This document shows positions 47,661 to 56,503 of a stretch of 64,000 bases of DNA, piece after piece (position 1 is the first letter of the stretch; each line of letters starts with the position of its first letter). The notes beneath the pieces were generated by a model that did not search any database, was not told the DNA's origin, and was given only the letters and a program-made list of their open reading frames with translations. The stretch lies in assembly GCA_003058495.1 (NCBI GenBank), contig QBVC01000021.1, positions 1-64,000 on the forward strand, given 5' to 3'. Origin of the DNA: a gamma proteobacterium symbiont of Ctena orbiculata. Its GTDB lineage: Bacteria; Pseudomonadota; Gammaproteobacteria; Chromatiales; Chromatiaceae. Made by a program: the position numbers and the translations under genes.

Positions 47661-48890
47661 TTAGACAACGGAAGCCATCTTGAATATAGGTAGATACATT
47701 GCAACCACCAAACCGCCTATCAGGACACCCAGGATAACCATGATAATGGGCTCCATAAGGCTGCTCATGGCATCTACCGCGTTATCCACTTGCTCCTCAT
47801 AGAAATCCGCAACCTTGTTCAGCATGTCGTCCAAAGCCCCCGATTCTTCGCCGATGGCAACCATCTGAATAACCATGTTGGGGAAGAGATTTCGCTGTTT
47901 CATGGCAAGCTGTAGCGACTGACCAGTAGCGACATCCTCACGCATACGCAGAACTGCATCGCTATAGACAACATTTCCGGTTGCACCGGCAACGGAGTCG
48001 AGGGCTTCCACAAGTGGCACTCCGGCGGCGGACATGGTCGATAAGGTACGGGAGAAGCGTGCTATAGCGGACTTATCCAGAACCATACCTATCACCGGTA
48101 CCTTGAGCAGGGTACGATCGACGGCATGCCTGAATTTTCGCGATCGTTTCCAGATATATATAAATAGATAGACAGCTGCCATTATTCCGCCCAACATTGC
48201 CCACCACCAGTTGCGTACGAGTTCCGATAGATCGACAACGAAACGGGTTAAGGCAGGAAGGTCGGCACCAAAACTCGAGAACAGACTTTCGAATTGGGGA
48301 ATGACAAAAATCAACAGGATGGTAGTGACCAAAATAGCTGCGATGATAACGGCGGCCGGGTAGAACATGGCCTTCTTAATCTTACCTTTGATCGATTCCG
48401 TCTTTTCCTTGTAAGTGGCGATCTTGTGTAGCAGGGTCTCCAAAACACCGGCATGCTCGCCGGCTCGAACCAGATTGACAAAGAGATCCTCGAAATGGAG
48501 CGGATGTTTCTTCAAGGCATCTGCCAGGGCCGTGCCGCCCTCCACGTCGGCCTTGATCATGAGGATGAGCTCTTGCATGGAGGGGTTTTCGTGTCCTCGT
48601 CCGACGATATCGAAGGCCTGTACCATGGGAACACCAGCAGCCATCATGGTTGCCAGCTGACGACTGAAAACAGTGATATCGGCGCTGGTGATCTTCTGTT
48701 TGGTAAGTACTAAGTTGGTGGGCTTCCTTCTTACCTTTAGAGGGGTAACCCCCTGCCGTCGAAGATCAGCCTTGATCATATTGACATCCGTGCCGCGACT
48801 CTCGCCACTGAGGCGAGATCCCTTTTTGTCGGTACCTTCCCACTTGTAGAGGTGGGACTTAACCTTTGCTTTCTTTCTTGGAGGTGCCAT
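47661..48890 (-). CDS. pilC: type IV pilus inner-membrane platform protein
   Basis: PilC (409 residues) is the GspF-type platform on which PilB and PilT act. Two related halves are visible, each with a cytoplasmic helical domain (VFSRQLATMMAAGVPMVQAF; IARFSRTLSTMSAAGVPLVE) and membrane helices near 175-195, 225-245 and 380-400. It starts four bases after the pilB stop. Confidence 0.96.
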   Translation of the reverse strand: MAPPRKKAKVKSHLYKWEGTDKKGSRLSGESRGTDVNMIKADLRRQGVTPLKVRRKPTNLVLTKQKITSADITVFSRQLATMMAAGVPMVQAFDIVGRGHENPSMQELILMIKADVEGGTALADALKKHPLHFEDLFVNLVRAGEHAGVLETLLHKIATYKEKTESIKGKIKKAMFYPAAVIIAAILVTTILLIFVIPQFESLFSSFGADLPALTRFVVDLSELVRNWWWAMLGGIMAAVYLFIYIWKRSRKFRHAVDRTLLKVPVIGMVLDKSAIARFSRTLSTMSAAGVPLVEALDSVAGATGNVVYSDAVLRMREDVATGQSLQLAMKQRNLFPNMVIQMVAIGEESGALDDMLNKVADFYEEQVDNAVDAMSSLMEPIIMVILGVLIGGLVVAMYLPIFKMASVV

Positions 48891-48893
48891 GGG

Positions 48894-50609
48894 TTAGTCC
48901 TTGGTTACCCGGTTGAGTTCTTGAAGGCTGGTGATCCCCTGCATGACCTTGCGCAGTCCGGATCTGCGGAGGTTATCTACCCCCTCCTTTTCTGCCTGTT
49001 CTTCCAACTGTATCGATGTGCCGCCCTCCATGATGAGCTTGCCCATGGTCTCGGATACAGGCATTACCTGAAATATACCAACACGTCCCTTGTAACCACC
49101 GGTACACATGTCACATCCTACAGGTTTATAGATTGAGAAATCGGTTTTTAGGTCCGCTTCTGTGAAGCCCTCCTCGAGCAGGGCCTCCTTGGGCAGATCC
49201 TCGGGTGCCTTGCAGTGTTCGCAGAGGCGCCTGGCAAGGCGCTGGGCCATGATCAGGAGCACCGACGAGGCGATATTGAAGGGGGGTACACCCATGTTGG
49301 CGAGACGGGTCAGGGTCTGTGGCGCGTCGTTGGTATGCAGGGTGGAGAGCACCAGGTGGCCGGTCTGGGCCGCCTTCACGGCGATTTCGGCCGTTTCCAG
49401 GTCTCGTATCTCACCCACCATGACGATATCCGGGTCCTGACGCAGGAAGGCCCTCAAGGCCTCGGCAAATGTGAGACCGGTCTTGACATTTGTATTGACC
49501 TGGTTGATGCCTGGTACCTGTATTTCTACAGGATCTTCTGCTGTGGAGATATTGACCTCAGGTTTATTGAGCAGATTAAGGGCTGTATAGAGACTGACCG
49601 TCTTACCGCTGCCGGTAGGGCCTGTGACCAGGATCATGCCGTATGGCTTGTTGATGGCATCGAGAAACTTATCACGCTGTTCCTCTTCAAATCCGAGCGC
49701 CTCGATACCGAGCTGGGCGCTGGTGGGATCGAGGATACGCAGCACGATCTTCTCACCATAGAGGGTCGGGCAGGTGTTGACACGGAAATCGATGGCTCGC
49801 GATTTTGAGAGCTGCATCTTGATACGACCATCCTGGGGCACCCGTTTCTCAGCGATGTTCATCCGCGACATGACCTTGATGCGGCTGGCGAGCCGGTTGG
49901 CAAGGTTTGATGGAGGATTGGCAACCTCGTTGAGGATGCCGTCCTGGCGATAGCGGACCCGGTAGGTATACTCATAGGGCTCGAAATGGATATCCGAGAC
50001 CCCCTGTTTTATCGCATCCAGCAACAACTTGTTGATATATCGGACGACCGGCGCCTCGTCCACGTCCAGTTTGGACTCGTCGCTTTCGAGCTCCTCCTCG
50101 CCGCCGCTGATGTCCAGGTTGTCCAGGTCCGCGTCCAGCAGGTCGTCCATGCTGGTTTCCTGGGCCTCCATGACCTTGTTGATGATGCGGGCGAGCTTGT
50201 CCTCTTCCACCAGGATCGCCTCAGAGGCGAGGCCGGTATTGAAGCGGATCTCATCCAGACCCTGATGGTTGGTGGGGTCGGAGACAGCCAAGAATAGTCG
50301 GTTGCCACGTCGGAAAATCGGTAGCGCATGGTGGGCGCGAACCAGTTTTTCTCCTACCGCATCGGTCGGTATGACGCCGGGGTCGATTACATCCAAATCG
50401 AAAATTGGCACGCCGAATCCTCGTGAGGCGGATATGGCGATGTCTATGCTGGCTAAAATAGCGTTCTCAACTAGATAGGTGACGAACGGCATCTTTTTCT
50501 TTAATGCCTCCGAGAAGGCTGATTCAGCCTGCTCTTCGCTTATCAGCCTATCCTGTATGAGGCAGCGTGCGAGACCGCTTAGATTAACTTTGGGGTTCGT
50601 TGTGGCCAT
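48894..50609 (-). CDS. pilB: type IV pilus assembly ATPase
   Basis: PilB (571 residues) powers pilus extension. It has the N-terminal MshEN domain (about 1-150), Walker A GPTGSGKTVSLYTALNLL, the Asp box EDPVEIQVPGINQVN, Walker B DPDIVMVGEIRDLETAEIA and the four-cysteine zinc site CEHCK and CDMCTGGYKGR. The gene heads the pilBCD-coaE operon; 475 bases separate it from the first pilin gene. Confidence 0.97.
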   Translation of the reverse strand: MATTNPKVNLSGLARCLIQDRLISEEQAESAFSEALKKKMPFVTYLVENAILASIDIAISASRGFGVPIFDLDVIDPGVIPTDAVGEKLVRAHHALPIFRRGNRLFLAVSDPTNHQGLDEIRFNTGLASEAILVEEDKLARIINKVMEAQETSMDDLLDADLDNLDISGGEEELESDESKLDVDEAPVVRYINKLLLDAIKQGVSDIHFEPYEYTYRVRYRQDGILNEVANPPSNLANRLASRIKVMSRMNIAEKRVPQDGRIKMQLSKSRAIDFRVNTCPTLYGEKIVLRILDPTSAQLGIEALGFEEEQRDKFLDAINKPYGMILVTGPTGSGKTVSLYTALNLLNKPEVNISTAEDPVEIQVPGINQVNTNVKTGLTFAEALRAFLRQDPDIVMVGEIRDLETAEIAVKAAQTGHLVLSTLHTNDAPQTLTRLANMGVPPFNIASSVLLIMAQRLARRLCEHCKAPEDLPKEALLEEGFTEADLKTDFSIYKPVGCDMCTGGYKGRVGIFQVMPVSETMGKLIMEGGTSIQLEEQAEKEGVDNLRRSGLRKVMQGITSLQELNRVTKD

Positions 50610-51084
50610 ACTAAAGATTTATTGACTATCAATATCTCCCGATATGTCGGCAGGTGTACTGGATAATTGAGATGATTTTGAAAATCGTGCCGGAATACCA
50701 ATATCAAAATCCGTAAAAAAACATATGAATTTGATGCGCACTTCGTGAAATCGAGTGACAACCTACAGTACACCAAGTTATTGATAGCAGTATAATATAG
50801 CTGTGAATGGGCATAGAATCAATGTCATGGGTTGTACTACATACAGCTGACGTTGCTTGATTTTGTTGCCAGGGAGAACGTTGTGCCTGTCGGGCCAAGT
50901 AATTTACTAGTTGACAACTGACAATATAGGGAATGGGAATGCCTATAGAGTCAAGTTATCTCATCTTATTGAGTAGGATCCTTGAAAGTGACTCTGTGTT
51001 TGCCATTGGGTGGTATCTGGTAAATGGCTATTCGTAACCAGACTACCCGGTTTTACCCTGTTAGCGCGGTAGTGTTAAATGCTT
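50610..51084. other. 475-base gap between pilB and the first pilin gene
   Basis: On the minus strand this lies between the pilin stop and the pilB start. A GTGCC-containing segment near 50678-50693 resembles the -24 half of a sigma-54 promoter, but the -12 half is poor. The region is AT-rich. A short CTACC/GGTAG pair near 51041-51070 could be part of a weak terminator. I see no gene. Confidence 0.4.
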
Positions 51085-51534
51085 TTAGTTGTCAAAACCG
51101 GTATTCGATCTGCCACATTCATCACCTGAGGAGGTTATAGTCCATAGTAATCCTTGGATGTTATCACTGGGTGATATCAAGATAGAACAACCGCCAACCT
51201 GGTCGGTACCCGCTATTGTAATGGTATGGTCAGCGACGGTTGGAGGATTGAGCATATATTGGGTTTGCGTATTGTCAATATCAAAGACGGCGGGCAAAAA
51301 GCCACCGAGCTTCAACGATTCGACAGTTTGACAATCGGGTGCCTCTAACGTGCGGTTGATGCTGGCACATTCACCTATTGCTACCTGTACAGGACGCACT
51401 GCAGAAACATTGAGCGACCACCGGCTACGAGTGACATAATCATGTTGCATTGGCATGATGATAGCGGCCAGTATACCAATGATTGCAACAACGATCATAA
51501 GTTCAATTAGTGTAAAGCCCGGCTGCTTACGCAT
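51085..51534 (-). CDS. pilA: type IV pilin 1
   Basis: The 149-residue prepilin has a short leader MRKQPG cut before [20 protein letters not shown], with Glu5 of the mature protein. The mature domain has two C-terminal cysteines (GGCSILIS... and DECGRS) and an upstream pair, which can form a disulfide loop. GGAG stands eight bases before the ATG. A sigma-54 promoter lies about 130 bases upstream. It is paralogous to the second pilin downstream in coordinate. Confidence 0.95.
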   Translation of the reverse strand: MRKQPGFTLIELMIVVAIIGILAAIIMPMQHDYVTRSRWSLNVSAVRPVQVAIGECASINRTLEAPDCQTVESLKLGGFLPAVFDIDNTQTQYMLNPPTVADHTITIAGTDQVGGCSILISPSDNIQGLLWTITSSGDECGRSNTGFDN

Positions 51535-51660
51535 TTTTAAGCTCCTGATGTTTACTGAACTAAGTCACCAATTAAGTTTTGCACTCTGCACTTAGTTTGT
51601 GTCGGCCTCATTCCTGATATTCTTTAAGGAATTCGAATTCAGCTAGATATAGAAAGATTG

Positions 51661-51676
51661 TGCAAGTGGTGTGCCA
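51661..51676 (-). promoter_or_regulatory. sigma-54 promoter of pilin 1
   Basis: Read on the minus strand the sequence is TGGCACACCACTTGCA, a complete match to the TGGCAC-N5-TTGCA consensus of RpoN. It differs at only one base from the element before pilin 2. PilR, encoded nearby, is the expected activator. Confidence 0.9.
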
Positions 51677-51917
51677 AACAACTGTTACTTGGATTGGCAC
51701 AAGAAGCCTTTGGGATTGTGCTTCTTTCTTCCCATTGCCAAGTGCTCCCTGGGCTCTCTATTCTTGTCTCTGACTAAATGGCCTGGGTCTACTATGCCGT
51801 TCATTTTAATGGGAGTTGGGAAGGTAGGATCGTAGCTGGAGTGTAAAATAGCTTGAAATAGCATAAGCAAGTTTCAGGACTGGAAGGAATGCTCGCAGTT
51901 TTCTTATATGCCAAAAC

Positions 51918-51949
51918 CAGGAGGAGCCACCTTATCGGTGGCTCCTCAT
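51918..51949 (-). terminator. terminator of pilin 2
   Basis: GAGGAGCCACC (51921-51931) and GGTGGCTCCTC (51937-51947) form a perfect 11-bp stem. On the minus strand it is followed by CTGGTTTTGG, a short T-run. It stands 45 bases after the pilin 2 stop. Confidence 0.8.
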
Positions 51950-51991
51950 GTATGGATCAAAATCTATGTAACTTTACGAATTTGATCTTTA

Positions 51992-52459
51992 CTACGGAGC
52001 TTCGAAACCGGTGCTTGCTTTGTAGCAATCCGCAGTCACAGCCGCTCTAATGTTCCAAAGTACTGCTTCGGTGCCGGGTACAGGTGTCATTGTAACAACG
52101 CAATCCCCAACATCCGGGCTACCAGTAATTGTAATCACACCACCTGCTACTGTAGGGGCCCCATTCATGTGATCTGTTTCTAAATTAGCGATATCAAACG
52201 TGGGTGGTAAATAGCCAGCTCCTACCAATCCCCCCGCTGTTTGACATTCTGCTGCATCGGCAGCAGTTCCATCCCACCTCATGTCGTTGGCGCACTCGGC
52301 AATGGCTACCTGTACTGCATGGACGGCAGCCACGTTACCTGCCCACTTAGTACGGGAGGTATAGTCACGATACTGAGGAATGACGATGGCGGCCAGGATG
52401 CCGATGATGGCGACCACGATCATGAGTTCGATAAGGGTGAAACCAGACTGTTTGCGCAT
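51992..52459 (-). CDS. pilA: type IV pilin 2
   Basis: This 155-residue prepilin has the leader MRKQSG before [20 protein letters not shown]. The mature body shares the order of pilin 1 ([49 protein letters not shown]). The ATG at 52459 is preferred over 52465, because AGGAG is then seven bases before it, not one. It has its own sigma-54 promoter. The pair may be major and minor forms or antigenic or functional variants. Confidence 0.95.
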   Translation of the reverse strand: MRKQSGFTLIELMIVVAIIGILAAIVIPQYRDYTSRTKWAGNVAAVHAVQVAIAECANDMRWDGTAADAAECQTAGGLVGAGYLPPTFDIANLETDHMNGAPTVAGGVITITGSPDVGDCVVTMTPVPGTEAVLWNIRAAVTADCYKASTGFEAP

Positions 52460-52582
52460 TTTCATACTCCTGATTGTTTGCTGATTGGTCAGCGCTAAAT
52501 AACTAAATGCAAGTTGTACTTGGGTCTTTCGGCCGTATTACCAACATCTTTAGAAAACAGGGATTCGGCTTACCCTGGTTCC

Positions 52583-52598
52583 TGCAAGTGGAGTGCCA
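52583..52598 (-). promoter_or_regulatory. sigma-54 promoter of pilin 2
   Basis: On the minus strand the sequence is TGGCACTCCACTTGCA, a complete match to the RpoN consensus. It lies about 124 bases before the ATG and is nearly identical to the pilin 1 element. Confidence 0.9.
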
Positions 52599-52887
52599 AC
52601 AAACAAACAAAGGGGGATCCATTTCACATTTCCGATCCGTTCTGTGATCTTGTCGGGATCTTTTGTCAGTCGGCTCAATCATCGGTCCTGATCATCAGGA
52701 TGGTATGAATTAATAATATAAATCAATAGGTTATCTATATTCAGGAAGTCGTGGCCCGTGGCAGCCACGTCTATTGGATCTATCAATCTACCAGTCACAA
52801 TCCTGGGAACTAATGGTGGTCCGTTCCAAGCTGTGACTCTGACGATTGGGAATAACAGGAATTCTTATCTGGCGGGGCCTCGTCAGG

Positions 52888-52922
52888 CATTGTCAGAAAG
52901 TGACAATGATTGTCATTTTTTT
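52888..52922. promoter_or_regulatory. TGTCA/TGACA cluster, possible activator site
   Basis: CATTGTCA-GAAAG-TGACAATG is followed by ATTGTCA and seven T. TGACAATGATTGTCA is a perfect dyad. PilR of Pseudomonas binds clusters of TGTC, so this may be its upstream site, about 300 bases from the promoter. The last dyad plus T-run could also work as a weak terminator on the plus strand. Confidence 0.4.
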
Positions 52923-52944
52923 CTTGATTCAGCGGATTTTATTT

Positions 52945-52960
52945 TGTGATCAAGGTCACA
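52945..52960. promoter_or_regulatory. CRP/Vfr-type binding site
   Basis: TGTGATCAAGGTCACA has the perfect TGTGA-N6-TCACA form of CRP and Vfr sites, with flanking T and A/T. It lies about 350 bases upstream of the pilin 2 sigma-54 promoter and past the pilR stop. Vfr controls twitching genes in Pseudomonas. Confidence 0.65.
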
Positions 52961-53113
52961 TTTTGCGGATGGTGGATGGGCTGACTCAGCCAAGAAACGG
53001 CTTGTGCAAATGTGAAAATTTGTTGCATATCATCTGCTTGGAGGCTTAACGGGGACAAGGCGGTCTGTTGTATCCCTCTGGATCGGTAGCCGGTCCCTTG
53101 GTGCGGTTCTTAG

Positions 53114-54466
53114 TTACTCGATACCGAATTTCTCCAGCCTGTAGCGCAGCGACCTGAGGGTCATGCCGAGTTTCTTGGCCGCCGCGGTGCGGTTCCAGCG
53201 GGTCTCCTCCAGGGCCTGGATGATGGCCTCCCGCTCAACCTGTTCCATTTTATCCCCCAAAGGCCGGTCCGAGGCTTCTGCCTGTGCAGGTTTTGTCTGC
53301 TGATTCTCGGGGAGATGGAGGTCGTCCACAAGCAGCTCAGAGCCTTCCAGCAGGGTAAAGGAGCGCTCCAGGATATTCTCCAGTTCCCGGATATTGCCTG
53401 GAAAGGCGTAGGCCTTGAGCCTTTTCAACCCGGATGACGAGATTTTCGCCTTTTTAGTGCCCGACTCCCGCGCCATGCGGGTGAGGAAGTGCTGGGCAAG
53501 CAGGGGGATGTCCTCGGTTCTCTCCCGCAACGGGGGCAACGGGAGTTCGATGACATTGATGCGGTAGAAGAGATCCTGTCGGAAATCGCCGCTCTCGACC
53601 AGCTCGGCCAGATTCTTGTGGGTGGCGCTGATGATGCGGACGTCAACGGGGATCTCCTGTTGACCGCCCACCGGGCGCACCTGTTTCTCCTGGATCGCCC
53701 GCAGCAGCTTTACCTGCATATGCAGGGGCAGATCGGCGATCTCGTCGAGAAACAGGGTGCCGCCGTCGGCGCTGAGAAATAGGCCCTGGTGATCGCTGGT
53801 GGCGCCGGTGAAGCTGCCCTTTTTGTGGCCGAACAGCTCGCTCTCCATCAGCTCCTGGGGGATGGCGCCGCAGTTGACGGCGACGAAGGGGTGGTCGGTG
53901 CGCGGACCCTGTTGATGGATCAGGCGCGCCGCAAGCTCTTTTCCGGTGCCCGACTCGCCGCTGATATAGACAGGGGCCTGGCTGCGGGCCAGCTTCTTGA
54001 TGAGTTCCCGGACCCGCTTCATGGGTGGCGAATTGCCCAGCATGGGGGAGCTGTCACCCGTCGCGGTCACCTTTTCCGGCGTCGGCGCTGGTTCCTGCCT
54101 GCCCAGCTTGATCGCCTGCTGCACCAGCTTGCGCAGGACCTCCAGGTCCACCGGCTTGGAGACGAAATCAAACGCCCCCGCCTTGAGGGCCTCGATGGCA
54201 GACTCCATGTTGCCGTGGGCGGTGATCATGGCCACCGGCAGCTGGGGATAGGTCTCATTGATGTGGCGAACCAGGTCGATGCCGTTGCCGTCCGGCAGCC
54301 GCATGTCGGAGAGACAGAGGTCGAATTTCTGCTCGCTGAGGATCTTGTGCGCGGCGTTGAGATCGAACACCGAGTGGGCGTCGATCCCCATGCGCAGCAG
54401 GGTGATCTCCAGCAGTTCACAGATATCCGGTTCATCGTCAACGATCAAGGCTGTCGGCTGGCTCAT
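53114..54466 (-). CDS. pilR: sigma-54 response regulator of pilus genes
   Basis: PilR (450 residues) activates sigma-54 promoters of pilin genes. It has a receiver domain (about 1-120; [19 protein letters not shown]), the AAA+ domain with [15 protein letters not shown] and the sigma-54 loop [16 protein letters not shown], and a Fis-type helix-turn-helix ([20 protein letters not shown]). The start at 54466 overlaps the pilS stop as ATGA; an upstream ATG would run inside pilS. Confidence 0.96.
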   Translation of the reverse strand: MSQPTALIVDDEPDICELLEITLLRMGIDAHSVFDLNAAHKILSEQKFDLCLSDMRLPDGNGIDLVRHINETYPQLPVAMITAHGNMESAIEALKAGAFDFVSKPVDLEVLRKLVQQAIKLGRQEPAPTPEKVTATGDSSPMLGNSPPMKRVRELIKKLARSQAPVYISGESGTGKELAARLIHQQGPRTDHPFVAVNCGAIPQELMESELFGHKKGSFTGATSDHQGLFLSADGGTLFLDEIADLPLHMQVKLLRAIQEKQVRPVGGQQEIPVDVRIISATHKNLAELVESGDFRQDLFYRINVIELPLPPLRERTEDIPLLAQHFLTRMARESGTKKAKISSSGLKRLKAYAFPGNIRELENILERSFTLLEGSELLVDDLHLPENQQTKPAQAEASDRPLGDKMEQVEREAIIQALEETRWNRTAAAKKLGMTLRSLRYRLEKFGIE

Positions 54467-56109
54467 GCGGTTTGGCTCCGAGGCTGCCAATGGTCGAAAT
54501 GGAGACGGAAACAGCTGCCTCCCGTCGGCCCAGGAATATACTCCAGGCGGATATGGTTGGTATCGCTCAGCTCCTTGGCTATATATAGCCCAAGCCCGGT
54601 CCCCGAGTTGCGGGTGGTGAAGAAGGGTTCGAATATCTGCCGCGCCACCTTGGGTGCGATACCGGGACCGTTGTCGATGACATCGATTACGGGGTGGTCG
54701 AACTCCTTCATGATGCCGCCGATGATCTGCAGCTTGAGCCCCTCCTTCTTGCCGTGCTCTCTGGCGTTGTTGCAGAGGTTGGTGACCACCTGTCTCAACT
54801 GTTCGGGGTCGGCGACGATTTCCGTGTGTTCCGGTTCGATCTGCAGCAGCAGGTCGTCCCTCGCGAACCCTTGATGCTTGACCAGGTCTTCAGCCAGCCT
54901 TTCCAGCCAGCGCTTGAGCGCTATCTTTTTAGGGCTGCCCGGATCCCGGCGCGAGAGTTGCAGCACATTCTCGATCACCTGATTCAGGCGCGCGGTATTG
55001 GTCTTGATGATCTCCGTCAGCCTCTGGTCAGCCGGATTCTGATTCGGGGACTCATCGAAGAGTTGACTGGCATGGCTGATGGCGCCCAGGGGGTTGCGGA
55101 TTTCGTGGGCGATGCTGGCCGTCAATCGGCCCAACGAGGCGAGCTTCATCTGTTGCGCCTCACGGGTGATCTGCGAGGTATCCTCGAGAAAAACCAACAT
55201 ATCACCCTGCTCCTGGGTTCCCACCGGATTGAAGTGGGCCCTCAGTTCGGGTCCCTGTCGTTGGGTGCGGAATTTATAGTAGCGCCGCTTCGTCCCCGCC
55301 TTGTGCTTTCTCAGCATATGCGCGAGTTCCGGCGAGGCCTTGACCAGTTGACCGCCGGTGGTCGAGGTCGGCATGCCGAGCAGGCGCCAGGCGGGATCGT
55401 TGATCATCACGATCATGCCCGAGCTGTCGACCACCAACACCCCCGTTCGCATATGCCGGATGACATAGGCGTTGATGTTGGCCAGGTGATTCAACTCGTT
55501 TGCCCGCTCCTGGGCCAATTTCTCACTGGCCCGCAGCCGGCTGCTCATGACCAGGGTCAGCAGGGCGGTGGCAAAGAAGACCGCGCCGAGGAATCCCGCC
55601 TGGACGAATCGCGGGGGTATCACGGTCTCGTTGATGGAGACGTAGATCTGGTTGGCGATTACCGCCAGCGCGGCCAGGGCGGCGAAAAGCAGTGCCGCGC
55701 GGCCGTCGATGATCAGGGCGCCGGCGATGACGGAGACCGCGATCAACATGCCCATGCCCGTCTGCACCCCGCCGCTGGCGTGCATCAACAGGGTGATGGC
55801 GGCGATGTCCACAAACAGGGCCAGGTAGGTCTGCTGCTCCGGATTCGGCGAACGCATGAGAAAAAACAGCACCGAGAGGAAGCTCAAGGCCACATAGAGG
55901 GCGCTGGTGACGGTGAAAAGATCCGCCTCCACCGAACCCAGAAACGAGGGGCCGGCCCCCGAGTAGAAGAAGAAAATCAAGGTCAGGGAGAGGGTGATGC
56001 GATAGAGCAGATAGAGGCTCAGGGAGCGCCAGTGACTGTTCTTGTTTCCACTGCCCTCCCGGGAGCTGGTGGTGAGGATGTTTTCGAAGGAGTCCAGCCA
56101 GTTCAGCAT
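54463..56109 (-). CDS. pilS: pilus sensor histidine kinase
   Basis: PilS (548 residues) has six membrane helices in residues about 30-195, a PAS domain (about 215-320), HisKA with IAHEIRNPLGAISHASQLFD and HATPase with LVTNLCNNAREHG-like VVTNLCNNAREHGKKEG, DVIDNGPGIAP and GTGLGLYIAKEL. In Pseudomonas it senses pilin in the membrane and controls PilR. It follows the small zinc-ribbon gene by five bases. Confidence 0.96.
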   Translation of the reverse strand: MLNWLDSFENILTTSSREGSGNKNSHWRSLSLYLLYRITLSLTLIFFFYSGAGPSFLGSVEADLFTVTSALYVALSFLSVLFFLMRSPNPEQQTYLALFVDIAAITLLMHASGGVQTGMGMLIAVSVIAGALIIDGRAALLFAALAALAVIANQIYVSINETVIPPRFVQAGFLGAVFFATALLTLVMSSRLRASEKLAQERANELNHLANINAYVIRHMRTGVLVVDSSGMIVMINDPAWRLLGMPTSTTGGQLVKASPELAHMLRKHKAGTKRRYYKFRTQRQGPELRAHFNPVGTQEQGDMLVFLEDTSQITREAQQMKLASLGRLTASIAHEIRNPLGAISHASQLFDESPNQNPADQRLTEIIKTNTARLNQVIENVLQLSRRDPGSPKKIALKRWLERLAEDLVKHQGFARDDLLLQIEPEHTEIVADPEQLRQVVTNLCNNAREHGKKEGLKLQIIGGIMKEFDHPVIDVIDNGPGIAPKVARQIFEPFFTTRNSGTGLGLYIAKELSDTNHIRLEYIPGPTGGSCFRLHFDHWQPRSQTA

Positions 56110-56114
56110 GATGA

Positions 56115-56351
56115 TCAGGAGTCTTCTTCTTTGGCGGCCTTCAGATGGGCCTTGCTGCAGTAGTAACGACTAGCGTCGCTCACCGCCTCGACCTTAGGCA
56201 GATGCAGACCGCAAAAGGCGCACTGGACGCTATCCACCGACTTTACCTGTTTCGAGCCCCCGTCGATTTGCCGCTTTTGCCGCCAGAAATGGCGGACAAT
56301 GAGGTAGATCCCCAATACGGCAAGCGCGAAAAAAAGAAATCTGAGTCCCAT
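56115..56351 (-). CDS. PP0621-family membrane protein with zinc ribbon
   Basis: The 78-residue protein has an N-terminal membrane helix (LRFLFFALAVLGIYLIV) and a cytoplasmic zinc-finger-like part with CAFCGLHLP and YYCSKAHLKAA. Small genes of this family stand upstream of pilS in many Gammaproteobacteria. The function is not known; its position suggests a link with pilus regulation. Confidence 0.82.
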   Translation of the reverse strand: MGLRFLFFALAVLGIYLIVRHFWRQKRQIDGGSKQVKSVDSVQCAFCGLHLPKVEAVSDASRYYCSKAHLKAAKEEDS

Positions 56352-56503
56352 CCCATTGATTCTTTACGATGAATTGAGAGGAGTCAATCAGGATTATTGG
56401 GTCTTGCAACAGCCGCGGCAATAGTCTGCAATGCGCTATGGAAAGCAGCGTCCACTCGGATAGGGCTCGAGATTGAAGTCAGCAGAGAGGCAGGAGTCGT
56501 TCC

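Larger units (their letters stand above)
51535..51991. other. 457-base gap between the two pilin genes
   Basis: It contains the sigma-54 promoter of pilin 1 (51661-51676) and the terminator of pilin 2 (51918-51949). A minus-strand frame of about 61 codons at 51685-51870 has no binding site or family-like sequence. I see no other feature. Confidence 0.6.
52460..53113. other. 654-base regulatory gap between pilR and pilin 2
   Basis: It holds the sigma-54 promoter (52583-52598), a small CGTGGC/GCCACG hairpin (52750-52769), a TTGTCA/TGACAA cluster (52888-52915) and a CRP-type palindrome (52945-52960). No coding frame looks real. It may also hold an RNA on the plus strand that ends at the T-run at 52916-52922, but I cannot support that. 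Confidence 0.55.

Noticed and set aside
50678-50693. Sigma-54 promoter before pilB
   Set aside because: The -24 half fits but the -12 half does not contain TTGC.
51685-51870. Minus-strand frame of 61 codons between the pilin genes
   Set aside because: No ribosome binding site, no recognisable sequence, and it would start upstream of the pilin 1 sigma-54 promoter without a promoter of its own.
52916-52922. T-run after a TGACAA/TTGTCA dyad as end of a small RNA on the plus strand
   Set aside because: The stem is only six AT-rich pairs with a three-base loop and no promoter is visible upstream; kept only as a possibility in the regulatory entry.
54694-56163. Plus-strand open frame of about 489 codons opposite pilS
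   Set aside because: Composition is Gly/Gln/Asp-rich as expected for an antisense frame; pilS itself is well supported.
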